From Coniochaeta sp. PMI_546 (lineage: Eukaryota > Ascomycota > Sordariomycetes > Coniochaetales > Coniochaetaceae), in contig MU271143.1 of assembly GCA_021432605.1 (NCBI GenBank), forward strand, positions 3,605,277 through 3,669,276: a stretch of DNA of 64,000 bases. The letters are read 5' to 3'. Of this stretch, positions 1-14,748 are shown piece after piece (the first letter of the stretch is position 1; every line of letters begins with the position of its first letter). The position numbers and the translations under genes were made by a program. The notes below the pieces were generated by a model. The model ran no database searches, had not been told where the DNA came from, and saw only the letters and a list, made by a program, of their open reading frames with translations.

Positions 1-3000
1 ATACGGTATAAAGTACGCGTATTTGGAGAATTTATCTATAACTACCTATATATTGTCGTAAATGACCCCCGTTATAAGTTCCTTCGACATTAGTAATTTG
101 ACGATAAAGTCTATCATAACCATTTCCTATAGTTTTTCTAGTAGTTATATAGGTTATAATAACCCGTATAGCTTATGTCTACTTAACTTGGCTTTGTTAT
201 ACTTATCGTATTCGCCGACTACCTATCTGACTACTTTATCTAGTCCTAAAAAATCGTAAGTCCGCCGTACGCGTTCTTTAGTCTTATAGACTCCTTAGTA
301 TCTATATAACGGATATTCGTAAAACTTTTTTACTAGTTCCTTCCGTAGTTCGTTAGGTACGTATACCTTGTTTCGGAACTAGGATAAGCCGTAGTATGAC
401 GGAAGTATAAAGGTAATATCTTCTTTTACTTCTTCCTCCCGATACTTTTTAATCCTTTCCGCCTACTATTCTTCGGGTTCTACGTTCTATATTACTCCGA
501 CCTATATATCGAGCTTAAGGTTTCTTTATTAGTTAGTCCTAAAAAAGTTCGCCGAACGTATTTCCTCTTCTAGTCTTAGATCTTCTCGTCGGTTAAGAAC
601 GTCCGTTCTACCATTTTCATTTCCTTTCCTATATATAATTTCGAAGTCGAAATCGGTAAGGAACTTATACTATCTAATTTATCGTTTGTTAAGTTCTTTC
701 GTAGAAATAAACGTAGTAAGATTCTTATAATCCGTTAAGATTTTTACCTTATATCTTACTCTTATAAGGTAGTATTTCTATTCCTTAAACGCCTTAATAA
801 TAGCCATTAGCTTTTTGTCTAGTATATTATAATTGAATTCTAATCTATTTAGCTTTTTCGAGAAGAATACTATTAGGTATAATCTCCCTTATTTATCCCT
901 TTATCCTAACTAGCCTCCGAATACGAACTCCGACGTATCGGTTTCTATTTCGTAAAGTTTCTCGGGATCCGTAATAACTAGTACTAGCTAGCTCAAGATC
1001 CTCTTTTTAAGTTCCTAGAACGCCTTTTCTTCCTTCGAGGTCTATTCGAACCTTAAGTCTTTCTTAATAAGGTTAGTAAGGGGTATTACGATCTTACTAT
1101 AGTCCTTAATAAACTTCCGATAGAAGTTGGTAATCTTTAGAAAAGTTCGTATTCCCGTAACCGTTTCTAGTATAGGTTATTCCTTAATAGCCTTTAGCTT
1201 ATCTAGGTCTATCTCGAACTAGCCTAGTAATATAACGTAACCGAGAAATTTCACTTTTTATTAGTAAAATTCGTATTTCTCAGGTTCGACTAATAAATTC
1301 GCGTCTTATAATACCTATAAGACGAGGTAGACGTATTTCTTATATTGTTCGAAATCTTCCGAATAGATCAAGATATTATCGAGGTACGCGACGACGAAGT
1401 CGTCCAACTACTTTCGAAATACGTAGTTGATCATCCTTTGGAAAGAAGCCGGTACGTTAGCGAACCCGAAAGGTATAATATAATATTCGTATTATCCTAA
1501 CCTAGATCGCTATACCGTCTTCTACTTATCTCTTTCCTTAACTCGTATTAGGTTATATATTTTTTTGAGGTCTAAGGTAATAAACTATCGGGCCTTATAT
1601 AATCGATTTCTTAGTTCGGATATAAGAAACAATAGTCCTCGATCTTTGATAATGATATTGTTAAGCTATCGGTAATCTATAACGAAACGTAACTTCCCGT
1701 TTTTCTTAGGTACGAATAAGATAAGGTATCTTGCTAGTAATTGTAATAGTCGAATATAGCTTTTCTTTAGATTTTCATTAATATATTCTCTTAACGCTTA
1801 TAATTATAAGTCGTTAAGAAGGTAAATCTTATAAAATCCGGACTCCTTACCTAGCTAAAGATTAATCTTGTAATCCTAACGATTGTATTTAGGCAATCTT
1901 ATCTCAAATTCGGGCTTGAACAGTTTGTTATATCGATAGTATTCTTTCGGAATCGTTCGCGTCGATACAAATTGAATTTCTATAATCGTTTCGCAAATTA
2001 TCAGAGCTCTTCTAAAGTTACGTATAGGTTTTTCCTCGTAAGGTCCGTTCTTTATAAAAGCTAACTCTCTTCTTAACGTATCCTACTAAAGTTAGCCTAT
2101 TTTCCAATTGACTCGGGGATTATTCGTTCGTAACTAAGGTATCCTTAATATTATACCGTACGATAAGATCTCCGTAATATCAAACGTTATCTCTTAATCA
2201 TAACCTTAGATAGTAACTTAAAAGGGCGTAGTTTCTATATCTACCAATCCCTATCTATAATCGATAAGGCTTCTATTAATAGTTCTAAGTCGGTAAGGCT
2301 CGTCCTTTTTCTTCTAAGGCAATCGTAATATATTAACGAAATTCGGCGAGATATAATTTCCTTATATTCCGTTATCTATCATTATTTAGGTATAACTTCC
2401 TTATATATTAATCGTAATTCGTAAGTATTCAACTCTTATAATCGTATATAAGGATCTTTCTATATTACGTCGATATAATCCCTTTATAATCGACGTTTGT
2501 CGTTTTTTGACCGTTTCTCTAATCTTCGGAACGAAATACCGTAGTATTCAAATTTGTCCTTAGCCCTTGAAAAAGGTTCCGACGGTTCCCCGTTCTCCTC
2601 CTCTTCTACTTCCGGCTCGGGGCCTAGTAGTCTATCCAAACGTTTATCTATTTGGTCCGTTTCTTATACTAACTCTTCGACTTTCTTTTATATTTGTAAC
2701 TTATAACCCCGGCAACTCGCCAAGTACGTATTAACTTATACGTTAACACGGTATTATCGTATTTAGAACTCTTCGGTCGATTCTCCTCCCGTCGTAACCT
2801 ACGTTACGATTTCTAATACCGAGTATCTTAGTCGTCCCGTTTATCTTACCGAGTTCTCGGGTAGGTAAGTAGCTTATATTTGGTTCTTACCCTCGATTCT
2901 TCGTCTAGGTTCCGTTACTATTAGGAACTCCTATCCCGTTAGGTTAAATTGTGATTATATAGTTCCGGGCGGCGTTAGTAATAGGTACTATCCGTTCCTA

Positions 3001-4782
3001 TATACTTCTTCGTATCCTTCGATATCTCTAGGTCTATAAGGGTAAGGTATCGGTCTAGTTATTAGTATTCGTACTAGTATCCATTTATAATCTAGTTTTT
3101 CTTATATATACCAAGTATAACGGTAGAAAACGTACGAATTCTACGAAATCTAGTTATAATAGACCGAGTTAATATATACCGACTCGTAATCTTTATACAA
3201 AGGTATTTGTTTTTCCTCGATTTCGTCCTATTCCCGGTCTAATAGATTAACTAGATACGTTATATCTATAATATCGTACCCTAGTATTATTACTAGGTCG
3301 ATTTCTTCTCCCGGTAGTCTAAGAAGTACCTTATATTATTGTTTTCTACGTATTATTACGATAACGCGGGATTCTCTATCCCTTATTACCGCCTAAGCCT
3401 TGTTTTCGGGGACTAGTTTCCAAACTTTCTTAGGTTATCGATATTTGTTAGCGAAGTATCCTTATTTACCGTAGTTAAAGTATTTCTTATTTTTCTTAGA
3501 GTTATCCTTCCGGGTAACGTCCAATTCTATTGGTCTAGAATAATTACTATAAGCGGTAGACCTCTTCTAACTAGTATTCGCGATATTACTATTGTTAGAC
3601 CGTCTTTACGTAACTCTTCTTCGTTTCTTTTCCAACTATCGTTTATATAATCGATTATCGATTAGGATAATTTATATAACGTACTTATAGAAAGTCTTAG
3701 GCTTATCGGTTTTATTAAGTTCGTCTTTAACGTTATTACGAAGTCCTCCGTAAAATTGAATCATAAAAGCCGTTTCCCCTAAATCGAGTTTCGTAGAAAG
3801 GCGTTTGAACTCGGCCGTATAAGTTCCCGCCGATCCTTTCTACCTTAGGTTTATCAGTTATCGTTCGGCCGTTCGCGTCTTATCAAGATTACCGAACGTC
3901 TCGCGGAATTTCTCCTAGAATTTGTCGAGACTATTAAATAGTATTCTAGTTTCGGGTTTACGATCGTTAATAATATTATCTATCTAGTCGCGTAACGTTA
4001 GTTCGTACTATTCCGTAGCTCTTCCCTTTAGTATTCCTACTACGTATACTACCTTTTCGTACTCGTAAACGAAAACCGCCTTATTGATCGAGAAATACGT
4101 ATTAGTCTAGGTAATAAAGGCTTGTAACCTTTCGCGGTTCCCGTCGTAAGGTTCCGGCCGCGGGGCCTTGATCTTAGCCGTTCGTTCCGTAATCTTAAAG
4201 TCGTTCTTAGGTTCCGCCGATCTGGACTTTAGTTTTTCGTATTCATTTTTCAACTTTTCTAGTTTAGCTCCGAGTTTAGTAACCTACTAAGCGAGTTCTT
4301 CCTTAGACGTTATCGTAACGGTTCCTTTTGTCGATATGATTGTTAACTACTTGGTATAAGGTTAATTTACCGAATAGGAGTAATCAAAATATAACGATCC
4401 TAAGACAGGCTAAGGATTAGAAAGTAAGTTCTATTACTTAGGGTAAGTAAGTTAAGGTATAATAAGCAGTCTTTATTCTAATATCGTTAAGACAAGTATC
4501 TTACTCAATAATAACCTCGATTGAATATTTAGATTGATTACTAGGTAATCAAGAACTATCTATAGCGGAGCCTAAAAGGACTCCTTCCTATATACTAATA
4601 GAGACTATGGTGATAGACGTGCTAGACGTCTATCCGATCTATCGTGATAGATACGATCGATATCGATCCTATCTATCAGTTACGTAACTCGAGGTCCCTG
4701 ACCCATATACTACGATAAGCCCTCGTATACATGTTCCTTATCTATTGGCGGGGCACCTTCCGTCACCTATAGGTTCGTAACA
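1..4782 (-). mobile_element. Ty3/Gypsy chromovirus-type element, minus strand, cut by window edge
   Basis: A dead LTR retrotransposon read on the minus strand. Its 5' LTR is at 4390-4782, and the interior runs leftward to base 1, where the window ends inside the integrase. In element order the gag region lies near 4,350-3,400, reverse transcriptase near 1,900-1,250, RNase H near 1,000-650 and the start of integrase near 600-1. The assignment rests on close similarity to the two complete copies at 8380-15138 and 17876-24638 and on recognisable conserved RT stretches. It is broken, with many breaks, and carries the RIP signature (CA and TG depleted, TA enriched). Its LTR is among the least altered here, which suggests a younger insertion than most of the nest. 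Confidence 0.85.
4390..4782 (-). repeat. 5' LTR of the minus-strand Gypsy element (393 bases)
   Basis: Read on the minus strand it begins TGTTACGAACC and ends GGATCGTTATA, matching the ends of the other family LTRs in this window once C-to-T change is allowed for. It contains a TATATAGG promoter-like motif. The middle block, about 4607-4680, differs completely from the other copies although both flanks align. The next five bases outside are CCCGG; the partner duplication would lie off the window. Confidence 0.85.
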
Positions 4783-5382
4783 CCCGGGCTTTCGAATATA
4801 TTCGTACGTAATAGAACGAGGACGTAGTAAATATTATCGCCGCCGTGTTTAATTACTAATACTAATTCCGCCAAACGCCGTTACCGGATAACCGTTTAAA
4901 CGTACTAAAACCGTCAAACGTAAACTATTTTGATCCGTCTACTAAAAATCTAGACGTTTCCGGATCGGGCGTAATAACCGACGGTAAGGTTACGAAATAT
5001 ATTAATATATTTCCGTTTACAACGTATTTTAAATCTTTAAAACGTACAAATAAAATAAAACAAGTCCGTAAGGTCTAGTCTTAATATTTATTAAGACCGG
5101 CGTTAGTCTAATACGTATACGTATTATTAGACGCGGATAAAATAGTCCTAGATACGGTAACTATCGGAATATTATATACGAAATTCGAGGAACGTTTCCG
5201 GATAAACTATTCGGAAGCTATAACCAATTTCAAGCTAATACGATTTATTATATCCGATATATATTAGGGTAAAAATATTATAACGTTCGTATAAATAGTT
5301 ATCCGGAACGTAAGGTTTTACGGTATAAGTACCTAAGCCTAGCTTATAGTTATATATGAGGTATTAGATAAGGATATCTAAT
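4783..5382 (+). mobile_element. Gag-like retrotransposon scrap
   Basis: A 600-base RIP-altered stretch between two LTRs. A forward reading over about 5,110-5,340 resembles the capsid part of fungal retrotransposon Gag proteins, with a charged, tryptophan-poor helix-rich stretch. No LTR of its own is visible. It may be part of the oldest element in the region, perhaps the same one whose integrase end appears after 26893, but that link is only an inference. It is broken. Confidence 0.4.
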
Positions 5383-6039
5383 TATAACGATCCTAAAACG
5401 GGTTAAGGATTAGAAGGTAAGTTTTATTACTTAAGATAAGTAAGTTAAGGTATAATAAGTAATCTTTACTCCGGTATCGTTAAGATAAACGTCTTATTTA
5501 ATAATAACCTCGATTGAATATTTAGATTGATTATTAGGTAATTAAGAATTATTTATAACGGAATCCCGAAAAATTCTTTCTTATATACTAATAAAGATTA
5601 TAATAATTATAACGATAGTTATAATCGTACCGACCGTAATCTTTCTTGATTATTACGATTATAATAATCAGTTACGTAACCCGAGGTCCTTTACTTATAT
5701 AATACGATAAGCCTCGTACGTATATTCTTTATCTATTAGCAAGATATTTTCCGTTACCTATAGGTTTGTAATATTATCCCCTTTTTCCTTTGGTTATTAT
5801 CTTTAAAACCTAATACTTCTTATAAATAATACTAATAGCCTATATAAGTTACGTCCGAAGGTTTCCCTTTCTTTATCGTTATTATATCTAACCGTAATAT
5901 ATAAAAGTAAAAGAAATCTTCCAAATCCTTAAACGACCGCCGTATCGCCTTATTAATAACTATCTTTTTTAACGCCGTCGAGATACTTTCGTATTCGAAT
6001 TATAAGAAACGCGGCCTCGTATCTTATTAAGTTTCCGAG
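5383..6039 (-). mobile_element. 3' end of a minus-strand Gypsy element: LTR plus short interior
   Basis: The LTR is at 5383-5773 (391 bases) and belongs to the same LTR subtype as the element at 8380-15138, including the central block. To its right (5774-6039) lies the family's polypurine tract and the last 250 or so bases of the interior, read on the minus strand. The interior stops exactly where the LTR of the outer element begins at 6040. The rest of this copy is not found on the far side of the outer element, so it was lost or separated. It is broken and heavily RIP-altered. Confidence 0.8.
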
Positions 6040-6469
6040 TATTACGAACCGTACCTATTAGGCCAACGGGACGCGGAACGGAACAACTATTACGGGGCAA
6101 CGGTTGTCTAATTATAAGAGGATTACTAGGCGACTAGGTATATAAGGTAATAAACTACTACGGAAGATTACTTGGATCACGGTAAGCTAGTTCGCCTTAG
6201 ATTACCAACTATAATAAAAAGGATTACTACGAAAAAAGTGATTTATAGAAGAATATCTTATATTTAAACAATCTTTACCGTTAAGTAGTTACAAGTTGCT
6301 TTTATAACGATTAATATATAGTTTTCTACGTTCAATTACCTACCCCTTCTTAAAATAATAGTCTACCTTTTAACTAGATACGATCTTATTATAACTTACC
6401 GTACGTACCTAACTAATTATTAATAAACCCTAAATATCGGTTAGTATTCAAGAATATTGATTCGTTATA
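6040..6469 (+). repeat. 5' LTR of the outer Gypsy element (430 bases)
   Basis: It begins TATTACGAACC, expected to have been TGTTA before RIP, and ends TTCGTTATA. It aligns along its full length with 26463-26892. The five bases before it are CCGAG. Confidence 0.88.
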
Positions 6470-8379
6470 CGTTAATCGTTCCTATTTAACTTAATTATTT
6501 ACGTACTATTAAATAGTATTTTACAAGTAATAATATCGGTAATACCGAAAATAAACAACTTGAACCTATAAGCTTAGGCTATATTTTAGGGAATCTCGCC
6601 TTAGGTTATAACGAACGAAATCGTCTAACTTCGAACTATATTTATATAGCTTTAAGAACAATAAGCTAAAAAAAAAGGTAACCGTCTTAAGATATCCCCG
6701 CCTTAGGCTTACGACAAGAGTTTAAAAACCCTCTAGGGTTTCCTTACCTAATCCAAAGCTTATTTCCGGTATAATATATACGACTTTCCGGATAAAGAAT
6801 ATAAGGTTCTTTACGTTACCTATTTTTTAAAAGGCAACGCGTTTAGTTAGTTTGAACCAACCTTATAGGATTATTTTAAAAACGGAAAGTCGGATCGCGA
6901 CGACGAAACTAATAAGATCTTCGGATCTTTTTTAAGTTTCGCCGATATTTTAAAGAAGATTTTCGGTACCTTAGACGAAGAAAAGATAGCTAAATATAAG
7001 CTATAAACCTTCCGATAGAAAGGGTTAACTTCGAATTATACCTCGTAATTTAGGTAAATCTCCTCTAAGCTAAAATAAGAAAATAAACCTTTTATAACGT
7101 AGTTTTATTAAAGATTTAAAGAAAACGTTAAAGACGAACTAATTAAAGAAGATCGACCAAACGAATTATCTACTTACGTCGAGATAATTATAAAAATCGA
7201 TAATCGTTTATATAAACGACGTATAAAAAGGAAAGGAGTTATAAAAACTTCCTAATAGCTAGTTAAGAAAATTCAAGCTAATATTTCGAAAAAGATCTAG
7301 AATTACGATATTTCTTACGGATAACGAAATAGATTAATAACGTTCGACGTTATCTAACGATATAAGAAAAAAGATAAAAAGGACGTAAAATGTTTCAATT
7401 ACTAAAAGAAAAGATATTTCGCTCGAGAATATTAGGAACCCCGAAAACTAAAAAAAGGAATTACGAACCGGCAAATTAATACTATTAGCCGAAACGGTTA
7501 CGAAACTACAAACCTCGTATTAACCGTTATCAAGATAAAAGTCCGATAGATTATAACCGGACGAATTAGCTTCGTCGGGATTACTTAATAAAAATCGTAC
7601 GACGATACGATATCTAAAGAAAAAACCTCGTAAGACGATAACGATAATACGTTAGCCGAAGGTAAAATAGACGCGATAAAAGTCGAACCTAAAGAAACTA
7701 TCGTAAAAACTTACGAAAACTAACGAAAAGCCGTATTACGGACTTTAAAAAAGGAATATTCTTTTCTCGAAAAAGGGGTAACTTTCAAGGCGGAAAAAAA
7801 GGATTACGATTAAATCCTAACGTTCCTAAAAGATCTAATACGTATTCGTTATTAACCCGCGACTCGGGATAACGTAATAATTATCTACGGTAAAACTATT
7901 GAAAATTCCAAAATCGGGATATTCCCGGAAGATTAGAAATAGACGAAAGACCGAAACAACGATTATTACGATATAAGCCTAGACGAAAGATATTACTACT
8001 TAATTTATTAGACGTCGTATATTTACGACGAATATTTCGAATATTTAATACCTAAAATCAAGAATAACTTTTTTCCGTAACGATAGAAAGACGATATTAT
8101 CTATAACCCTTACCGTTAGGAAAAACTAAAACTATAGAAGATAGTCGGAAGATATATCTATTATAAGACGGTTATATTAATTAGGGATCCCAAATACCCC
8201 GAGATATATAAAAAGGGGTTGTTCTAGAAATATAAGGAACCTAAATACAAATAGTATCGGGCTAATAAAATATCGTAATAATACGAATATATAATAGATA
8301 AAAGGCGAGAGGAAGAGAGGTTCCTCGTTACCTTATTACTAAAACGAAGACGCCGGACCCCCGTTAGAAAAGAGATAAC

Positions 8380-8769
8380 TATTACAAACCTATAGGTAAC
8401 GGAAGATACCCCGCTAATAGATAAAGAATATATATACGAAGCTTATCGCACTATATAAACAAGGACCTCGGGTTACGTAACTGATTATTATAATCGTAAT
8501 GATTAGGAAGGATTACGGTCGGTACGATTATAACTATCGTTATAATTACTATAGTCTCTACTAATATATAAGAAAGAGTCTTTCGGGACTCCGTTATAAA
8601 TAGTTTTTGATCACCTAATAATCAATCTAAATATTCAATCGAGGTTATTATTAAATAAGATATTTATCTTAACGATACTAGAATAAAGACTACTTATTAT
8701 ACCTTAATTTATTTACCCTAAATAATAAAACTTATCTTCTAATCCTTAGCCCGTCTTAGGATCGTTATA
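8380..8769 (+). repeat. 5' LTR of first nested element (390 bases)
   Basis: It begins TATTACAAACC and ends GGATCGTTATA, the RIP-altered forms of TG...CA ends. Its central block (about 8,480-8,555) is shared with the LTR at 5383-5773. Confidence 0.9.
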
Positions 8770-11700
8770 TTTTGATTATTCTTATTCGGTAAGTTTACCT
8801 TATACCAAATAGTTAATAATCATATCGATAAAAAGAATTGTTACGATAACGTTTAAAAAAGAACTCGTTCAATAGGTTACCAAGTTCGGAACTAAATTAG
8901 AAAAGTTAAAGAATAAATACGAAGAACTAAAGTCCAAAACGGCGGAACCTAAGAACGACTTTAAGATTACGGAACGAATAGCCAAGATCAAAGCCCCGCG
9001 GCCGGAACCTTACGATAAAAACCGCGAAGGGTTATAAGCTTTTATTACCTAAATTAATACGTATTTTATAATTAACAAAACGGTTTTCGTTTACGAATAC
9101 GAAAGAATATTATATATAGTAAGTTTACTAAAAGGTAAAGCTACGGAATAATATAAACTAACGTTACGTAACTAGTTAGATAATACGGCTAATAAACGCA
9201 AACCTAAGACTAAGATACTATTTAATAACCTCGATAAGTTCTAAGAAAAACTCCGCAAAACGTTCGGTAATCCCGATAAGACGCGAGCGACCGAACGGTA
9301 GTTGATAAACCTAAAGTAGAAAAGGTCGGCGGGAACTTATACGGCCGAATTCAAACGTCTTTTTACGAAATTCGATTTAAAAGAAACGGTTCTTATAATC
9401 TAGTTTTACGGAAGACTTCGTAATAACGTTAAAGACGAACTTAATAAGACCGATAAGCCTAAGATTCTTTATAAGTACGTTATATAAGTTATCTTAATCG
9501 ATAATCGATTATATAAACGATAGTTAGAAAAGAAACGAAGAGGAATTACGTAAAGACGGTCTAATAATAATAATACCGCGAATACTAGCTAAAAAAGGTC
9601 TACCGTTTATAATAGTTATTCTAAACTAATAAAACTAAACGTTACCCGGAAGGATAATTCCAAGAAAAATAAGAAGTACTTTAACTACGGTAAATAAAGA
9701 TATTTCGCTAACAAGTATCGATAACCTAAGAAAGCTTAGAAACCAATCCCCGAAAATAAGGCTTAGGCGGCAATAAGGGATAGAAAATCCCGCGTTATCG
9801 TAATAATATATAGAAAACAATAATATAAAATACTTCTTAGATTACCGGGAAAAGAAATCGATTTAGTAATAATATTAGGTTACGATATTATAAACGTAAC
9901 GTATCTAATTAGCTTATTAGATCGAGAATAGGACGAAATCGAAGAGGAACAAATATCTTTATATAAAGATTACGAATCGGTTTATATTAATTCGGTTTAC
10001 TATAATTAGATTTCGTAGAATTCGTACGTTTTCTACCGCTATACTTGGTATATATAAGAAAAACTAGATTATAAATAGATACTAGTACGAATACTAATAA
10101 CCAAACCGATACCTTACCTTTATAGACTTAAAGATATCGAAAGATACGAGGAAATATATAAGAACGGATAATATCTATTACTAACGTTACTCGGAACTAT
10201 ATAATTACAATTTAACCTAATAGGATAGGAATTCCTAATAATAACGGAACCTAGACGGAAAATCGAAAGTAAGAACCAAATATAAGTTATTTACTTACCC
10301 GAGAACTCGGTAAGACAAACGGGACGATTAGGATATTCGGTATTAGAAATCGTAACGTAAATTACGACGGGAAGAAAATCGACCGAAAAGTTTTAGGTAC
10401 GATAATACCGTATTAACGCGTAAATCAATACGTATTTAACGAATTACCGGGGTTATAAATTACAAATATAAAAAAGGGTCGAAAAATTAGTATAAAAAGC
10501 GGACCAAATAAATAAACGTTTAGACAAACTATTAGGCCCCGAGCCGGAAATAAAAGAGGAAGAGAACGGGGAACCGTTAAAACCTTCCTTAAGAGCTAAA
10601 GACAAACCTAAATATTACGGTATTTCGTTCCGAAGATCAAAGAAACGGTCAAAAAATAACAAACGTCGATTATAAAAGGACTATATCGACGTAATATAGA
10701 AAGATCTTTATATACGACCGAAAGAATTAAATACTTACGAATTACGATTAATATATAAGGAAGTAATACCCAAATAATAATAGACAACGGAATATAAGGA
10801 AATTATATCTCGCCAAATCTCGTTAATATATTACGATTACTTTAGAAAAAAAAGAACGAGCCTTACCGATTTAGAACTATTAATAGAAACCTTATCGATT
10901 ATAAATAAGGACTAGTAGATATAAAAACTACGCCCTTTCAAATTATTATCCAAGGTTATAATTAAGAAATAACGTTCGATATTACGGAAATCTTATCGTA
11001 CGGTATAATACTAAGGATACCTTAGTTACGAACGAATAATCCCCGAGTTAATTGGAAAATAGGTTAACTTTAGTAAGATACGTTAAGAAAAGAATTAGCT
11101 TCTATAGAAAACAGACCTTACGAAAAAAAGCCTATACGCAATTTTAAAAAAGCTTTGATAATCTACGAAACGATTATAGAAATTTAGTTTATATCGACGC
11201 GAACGATTCCGAAGGAATACTATCGATATAATAAACTATTCAAGCCTAAGCTTAAGATAAAACTATTTAAATATAACCGTTAGGATTACGAGATTAATCT
11301 TTAGCTAGGTAAGGAGCCCGGATTTTATAAGATTTACCCTCTTAACGATTTATAATTATAAACGTTAAAAGAATATATTAATAAGAATCTAAGGAAAGGT
11401 TATATTCGACTATTATAATTACTAGTAGGATACCCTATCCTATTTATACCTAAGAAAAACGGGAAGTTACGTTTCGTTATAAACTATCGATAGCTTAATA
11501 ATATTACTATCAAAGATCGAAAACTATTACCTTTTATATCCGAATTAAAAGATCGGCTATATAAGGCCCGATAGTTTATTACCTTAGATTTTAAAGGAAT
11601 ATATAACCTAATACGAATTAAAGAAGGAGATAAGTAAAAAACGGTATAGCGATCTAAGTTAAGATAATACGAATATTATATTATACCTTTCGGGCTCGTT

Positions 11701-14700
11701 AACGTACCGGCTTCTTTCCAAAAGATAATTAATTATATATTTCGAAAGTAGTTAGATGATTTCGTCGTCGTATACCTCGATAATATCTTGATCTATTCGG
11801 AAGATTTCGAACAATATAAAAAACATGTTTACCTCGTCTTATAAATATTATAAGACGCGAATTTATTAGTCGAACCCGAAAAATACGAATTTTATTAGTA
11901 AAAAGTAAAATTTTTCGGTTACGTTATATTATTAGGTTAATTCGAGATAGACCTAAATAAATTGAAAACTATTAAAGAATAGCCTATATTAGAAACGGTT
12001 ACGGGAATACGAACCTTTCTAAAGATTACTAACTTCTATCGGAAGTTTATTAAGGATTATAACAAGATCGTAATACCCCTTACTAACCTTACTAAGAAAG
12101 ATTTAAAGTTCGAATAAACTTTGAAAGAAAAAGAAACGTTTTAAGAACTTAAGAAGAGGATCTTAAGCTAGCTAATACTAATTACTACGGACCCCGAAAA
12201 ACCTTACGAAATAGAAACCGATACGTCGGAATTTATATTCGGAAGCTAATTAGGACAAAAAGATAAACAAAAAAGATTATACCTAATAGTATTCTTCTCG
12301 AAAAAGTTAAATAAACCAAAACTCAATTATAATATACCAAATAAAGAACTAATAACTATTATTAAAACATTCAAAAAATAGAAACATTATCTTATAAGGG
12401 TAAGATATAAGGTAAAGGTCTTAATAAATTATAAGAACCTTATTACGTTTACCTTTACGAAAGAACTTAATAAACGACAAATTAGATAGTATAAGTTCCT
12501 TACCGATTTCGACTTCGAAATTATATATAAGAAAAAAAGCGAAAATAGTAAAACGGACGTTCTTAATCGACGAAAAGATTTGAAACCGGAAAAGGAAATA
12601 CGTTCGGCGAACTTCCTTAGGACTAATTAATAAAGGAACTTTAAACTCGATACGTAGATCGGAATAACGTAGAAATTAGAACCCGACGAATAATAAGTAA
12701 AGAAAATTAAAGAATATCGAAAGGAAAAAACGGGAAAAGATATTACTTTTATACTTCTATTATATTACGGATTATTATAATTTAGGAACAAGGTATACGT
12801 ACCTAACAAACTATAAAAAGAACTAGTAAAGGAATTCTATAAATATCTATTATATAGATACTAAAGAATCTATAAGACTAAAAAACGCGTACGACGGACT
12901 TACGACTTCCTAAAACTAGATAAAATAGTTAGATAAATAGTCGGCGAATACGATAAGTATAACAAAGCTAAGTTAAATAAATATAAGCTATACGGGTTAT
13001 TATAACCTATTTAACTACCGGAGAGATTATAAGAAATGGTTACGATAGACTTTATCGTCAAACTATTAATATCGAGGGAACCTATAACTAAAATCACTTA
13101 CGATAATATATAAGTAGTTATAGACAAATTCTCCAAGTACGCGTATTTTATATTATATAAAGAAACAAATATAACGGAAGATATAACCTACGCCTTCTTA
13201 AAGGTAATAATAAGCTAATATAGTTTACCTAAATAGCTTATTACCGACAAAAACAAGTTGTTTACCTTAAAGTTCTAAACAATATTAATACGATAAGTCG
13301 GAATCAAATATAAGTTATCGATATCGTTTTACCTATAGACGGATAGGTAAACAAAACGAACTAACTAAACCTTTAAACAATATCTAAGGATATATATCAA
13401 TAAAAAGTAAGATGATTAGATTAGGTAACTACTAATAATACAATAAGCCTATAATAGTATACCAAGCGAAACGCTAAACGGGTACTTACCGTTCTTTATT
13501 AATTACGGTTATAAGCCTATTATAAAAGAAGTATTAAGAGATAGACTAACGCCGTTAGATCCGGAACTATTATAAGTAAAATATACCGCGGAACAAATAA
13601 AACTATTTTATAAAAGACTTCGCGGATATATAGAACTATTTAACCTACGAATAATACGATACGCAAACTAAAAAAGGTTAAAAAGACTAACCTTATAAAA
13701 GGGAAATAAAATCTATTTCGTACGACGAAATATTAAAACAAAACGACTAAACGATAAATTAAACTAAAAGAAAATCGGACCGTTCAAAATCAAAAAAAAG
13801 TTATCTGATTTGAACTATAAATTCTAACTACTAACGAATATACGTATTTACCTAATATTTCATATCTCGCTTTTCGAACCGGTACCTAAGAACGCGAAGT
13901 TAGTAATAGATATTAAAGTTAAACTAATATAAGAATACGAAGTAGAAAAAATCCTTAGGTATAAAAAGGAAGGAAACGTAGATTTCTACTACGTCAAATA
14001 GAAAAACTACGACGACTCGGAAAATACGTAGGAACCGGAAACTTACCTTACGAATTGTTAACGGTTACTATAGGAATTCCGTATTATAATAGTATTATTA
14101 CCCTAAAAGTTAAAGGGGATAATATTACGTCGCCGTAGACGGCGTCCTAATCTAAAATAAAGTCGTCGTTAAAAGAAAAGGACGTAACGGAAGGCGGACG
14201 GTCTTCGGCAACTCTTATTATCTCGCGATCGGTTTCCTCCTTCTCGACCCGTTCCAATTCTTTTATATTCGTTATATTTCTACGGATAATACGTATCATT
14301 TTCTCAAACTATATTTTCTTCTAAACGCGAAGATACTAAACCTTAACTTCGGCTTATTTAACTTCTTTTTCTAACTTACGGAATTACTCCCCGATTTTTA
14401 TAAGTTCCTCGTTAGAAAAACCTTAGACGTCGTACCGCGAACGACCCGAACGAACGTATTCCGTATATCGGGAAGAATCCTTTTCGGAAATTTAATAAGA
14501 TACGAAACCGCGTTTCTCGTAATTCGAATACGAAAGTATTTCGACGGCGTTAGAAAAGATAATTGTTAGTAAAACGATACGACGGTCGTTTAAAGATTTA
14601 GAAGATTTCTTTTACTTTTATATATCGTAATCAAATATAATAACGATAAAGAAAAGGAAACCTTCGGACGTAACTTATATAGGCTATAGGTATTATTTAT

Positions 14701-14748
14701 AAGAAATACTAGGCTTTAAAGATAATAACTAAAGGAAGAGGGGGATAA

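Noticed and set aside
62-259. Short open frames of 60 to 90 codons in the RIP-altered zone (also 19923-20150 and 22398-22595)
   Set aside because: They lie antisense to integrase or protease regions of the Gypsy copies. 62-259 and 22398-22595 resemble each other only because they are the back of the same integrase segment.
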